From contig NZ_LLXX01000162.1 in the NCBI RefSeq assembly GCF_001440405.1, forward strand, positions 1-40,728: 40,728 nucleotides of DNA, in the 5' to 3' direction. Numbering within the stretch: the stretch's first letter is position 1; each line of letters starts with the position of its first letter. This stretch comes from Bradyrhizobium valentinum. GTDB taxonomy: Bacteria > Pseudomonadota > Alphaproteobacteria > Rhizobiales > Xanthobacteraceae. The position numbers were made by a program, and so were the translations under genes. Below, one piece after another: positions 40,146 through 40,728 of the stretch. Under the pieces are notes generated by a model. That model was not told the origin of the DNA and ran no database searches. It saw nothing but the letters and a program-made list of their open reading frames with translations.

Positions 40146-40728
40146 CTAGAACCATCGCTCGCTGACGAGCACAGTGTCGCCGGGACTGATCGGATTGCCG
40201 GGCGGGACGACGAAGCGCGACGTTCCCGACGAACCGTTGTGGGTGACTGTGACGCGATCGCGCCGGGCGCGCGGCGAGAAGCCTCCGGCGATTGCGACCG
40301 CGGTTTCGGCCGTCATGTTGGGTACGTACGGATATTGCCCGGGCGCGGCAACCTCACCCAGAATGAAGAACGGCCGATATGCTTCGATCTCCACGGCGAC
40401 TGACGGTTCCCTGATGAAACCGCGGCGCAGCTTCGCTGATATCTCCGCCGCGAGTCCGGCGGTGGTGCGGCCACGCGCCGGCACCGAACCGATCAGCGGC
40501 ATCGTGATCGAGCCGCCGGCGTCGATCGCGTAGGTATTGGTCAGGCCTTCCTGGCCGTAGATAACGACGCGCAGCTTGTCGCCGGCATCGAGATGATAGG
40601 CGGAGTCGTATCGCATGGGTGCGGGTTCGACATAGGCCGCGGGTGCGGCAACGATGACGGGTGCCGGCGCTGTGCGCGGCGCCGCGGCGAAGGCGGCGCG
40701 AAGCGCGCCGATGGCGCCGCCGGAATCG
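40146..40728 (-). CDS. polysaccharide export protein, Wza/OtnA type (5' end outside window)
   Basis: The frame is open to the right edge, so the N-terminus is missing; 193 residues are visible. After an Ala/Pro-rich stretch (FAAAPRTAPAPVIVAAPAAY) comes the poly-export domain: SAYHLDAGDKLRVVIYGQEG, LTNTYAIDAGGSITMPLIGS, and VPARGRTTAGLAAEISAKL. An SLBB-type unit follows: FFILGEVAAPGQYPYVPNMT, AETAVAIAGGFSPRARR. Relatives form the outer-membrane or periplasmic channel for capsular or exopolysaccharide. Adjacent biosynthesis genes would be off the right edge. Confidence 0.88.
   Translation of the reverse strand, partial: DSGGAIGALRAAFAAAPRTAPAPVIVAAPAAYVEPAPMRYDSAYHLDAGDKLRVVIYGQEGLTNTYAIDAGGSITMPLIGSVPARGRTTAGLAAEISAKLRRGFIREPSVAVEIEAYRPFFILGEVAAPGQYPYVPNMTAETAVAIAGGFSPRARRDRVTVTHNGSSGTSRFVVPPGNPISPGDTVLVSERWF

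Noticed and set aside
1..40728. tRNA, rRNA, insertion-sequence or prophage genes
   Set aside because: I looked for T-loop-like motifs, transposase and integrase motifs on both strands and found none convincing; the GGTTCGATG matches are inside the double-hairpin repeats.

Overview
The window looks like chromosomal DNA of a Bradyrhizobium-type alphaproteobacterium (Nitrobacteraceae). Base composition is GC-rich with strong G/C third positions. The gene families are typical of that group: two Bug/TctC receptors, AapQ/AapM-type permeases, DUF3300 and DUF3551 secreted proteins, HD-GYP, and a Cache chemoreceptor. Intergenic palindromic repeats and promoter/start arrangements that predict near-leaderless mRNAs also fit. 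Family names are recalled from protein motifs; no database search was run. I see no tRNA, rRNA, CRISPR array, transposase or phage gene.

Layout. 1-2981 (minus): DUF3300 protein (runs off the left edge), a small Gly/Ala-rich protein, a formylglycine-generating-enzyme-like protein with both copper cysteines, and a secreted small protein. 3402-4376: AraC regulator. 4497-7226: an accessory-looking patch with a decayed TrlF-like ATPase and two adjacent unknown genes that are paralogues of each other; this is my best candidate for something undescribed. 7522-8960: HTH regulator plus SRPBCC protein behind a strong palindrome. 9184-12021: small proteins, a PCu(A)C copper chaperone and a divergent His/Met-rich outer-membrane protein. 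12045-12609: RelE/Phd toxin-antitoxin pair. 12657-14366: chemoreceptor. 15086-21455: amino-acid uptake and catabolism island with RpiR regulator, class III aminotransferase, AapJ-like binding protein and racemase-like enzyme on the minus strand, and two permeases divergently on the plus strand, but no ATPase.

21515-29362: phosphodiesterase and a ugp-like ABC importer (order C-A-E-B then phosphodiesterase), preceded by a Pho-box-like 7-4-7 element, with a multi-pass membrane patatin divergent from it. Together these could release, import and hydrolyse glycerophospho-compounds under phosphate limitation (inference). 29368-31841: DUF1428, DUF899, and an ArsR/SRPBCC pair with a palindrome at its start codon, then a DUF3551 protein. 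31922-40728: two Bug receptors, VOC protein, a frameshifted acyl-CoA ligase, HD-GYP protein, two alpha/beta hydrolases, and a polysaccharide-export protein running off the right edge.

Four copies of an 79-81 bp double-hairpin repeat (29771, 33523, 35282, 38692) mark the right third. Two lie exactly between convergent genes, and one supplies the C-terminus and stop codon of the DUF899 gene.
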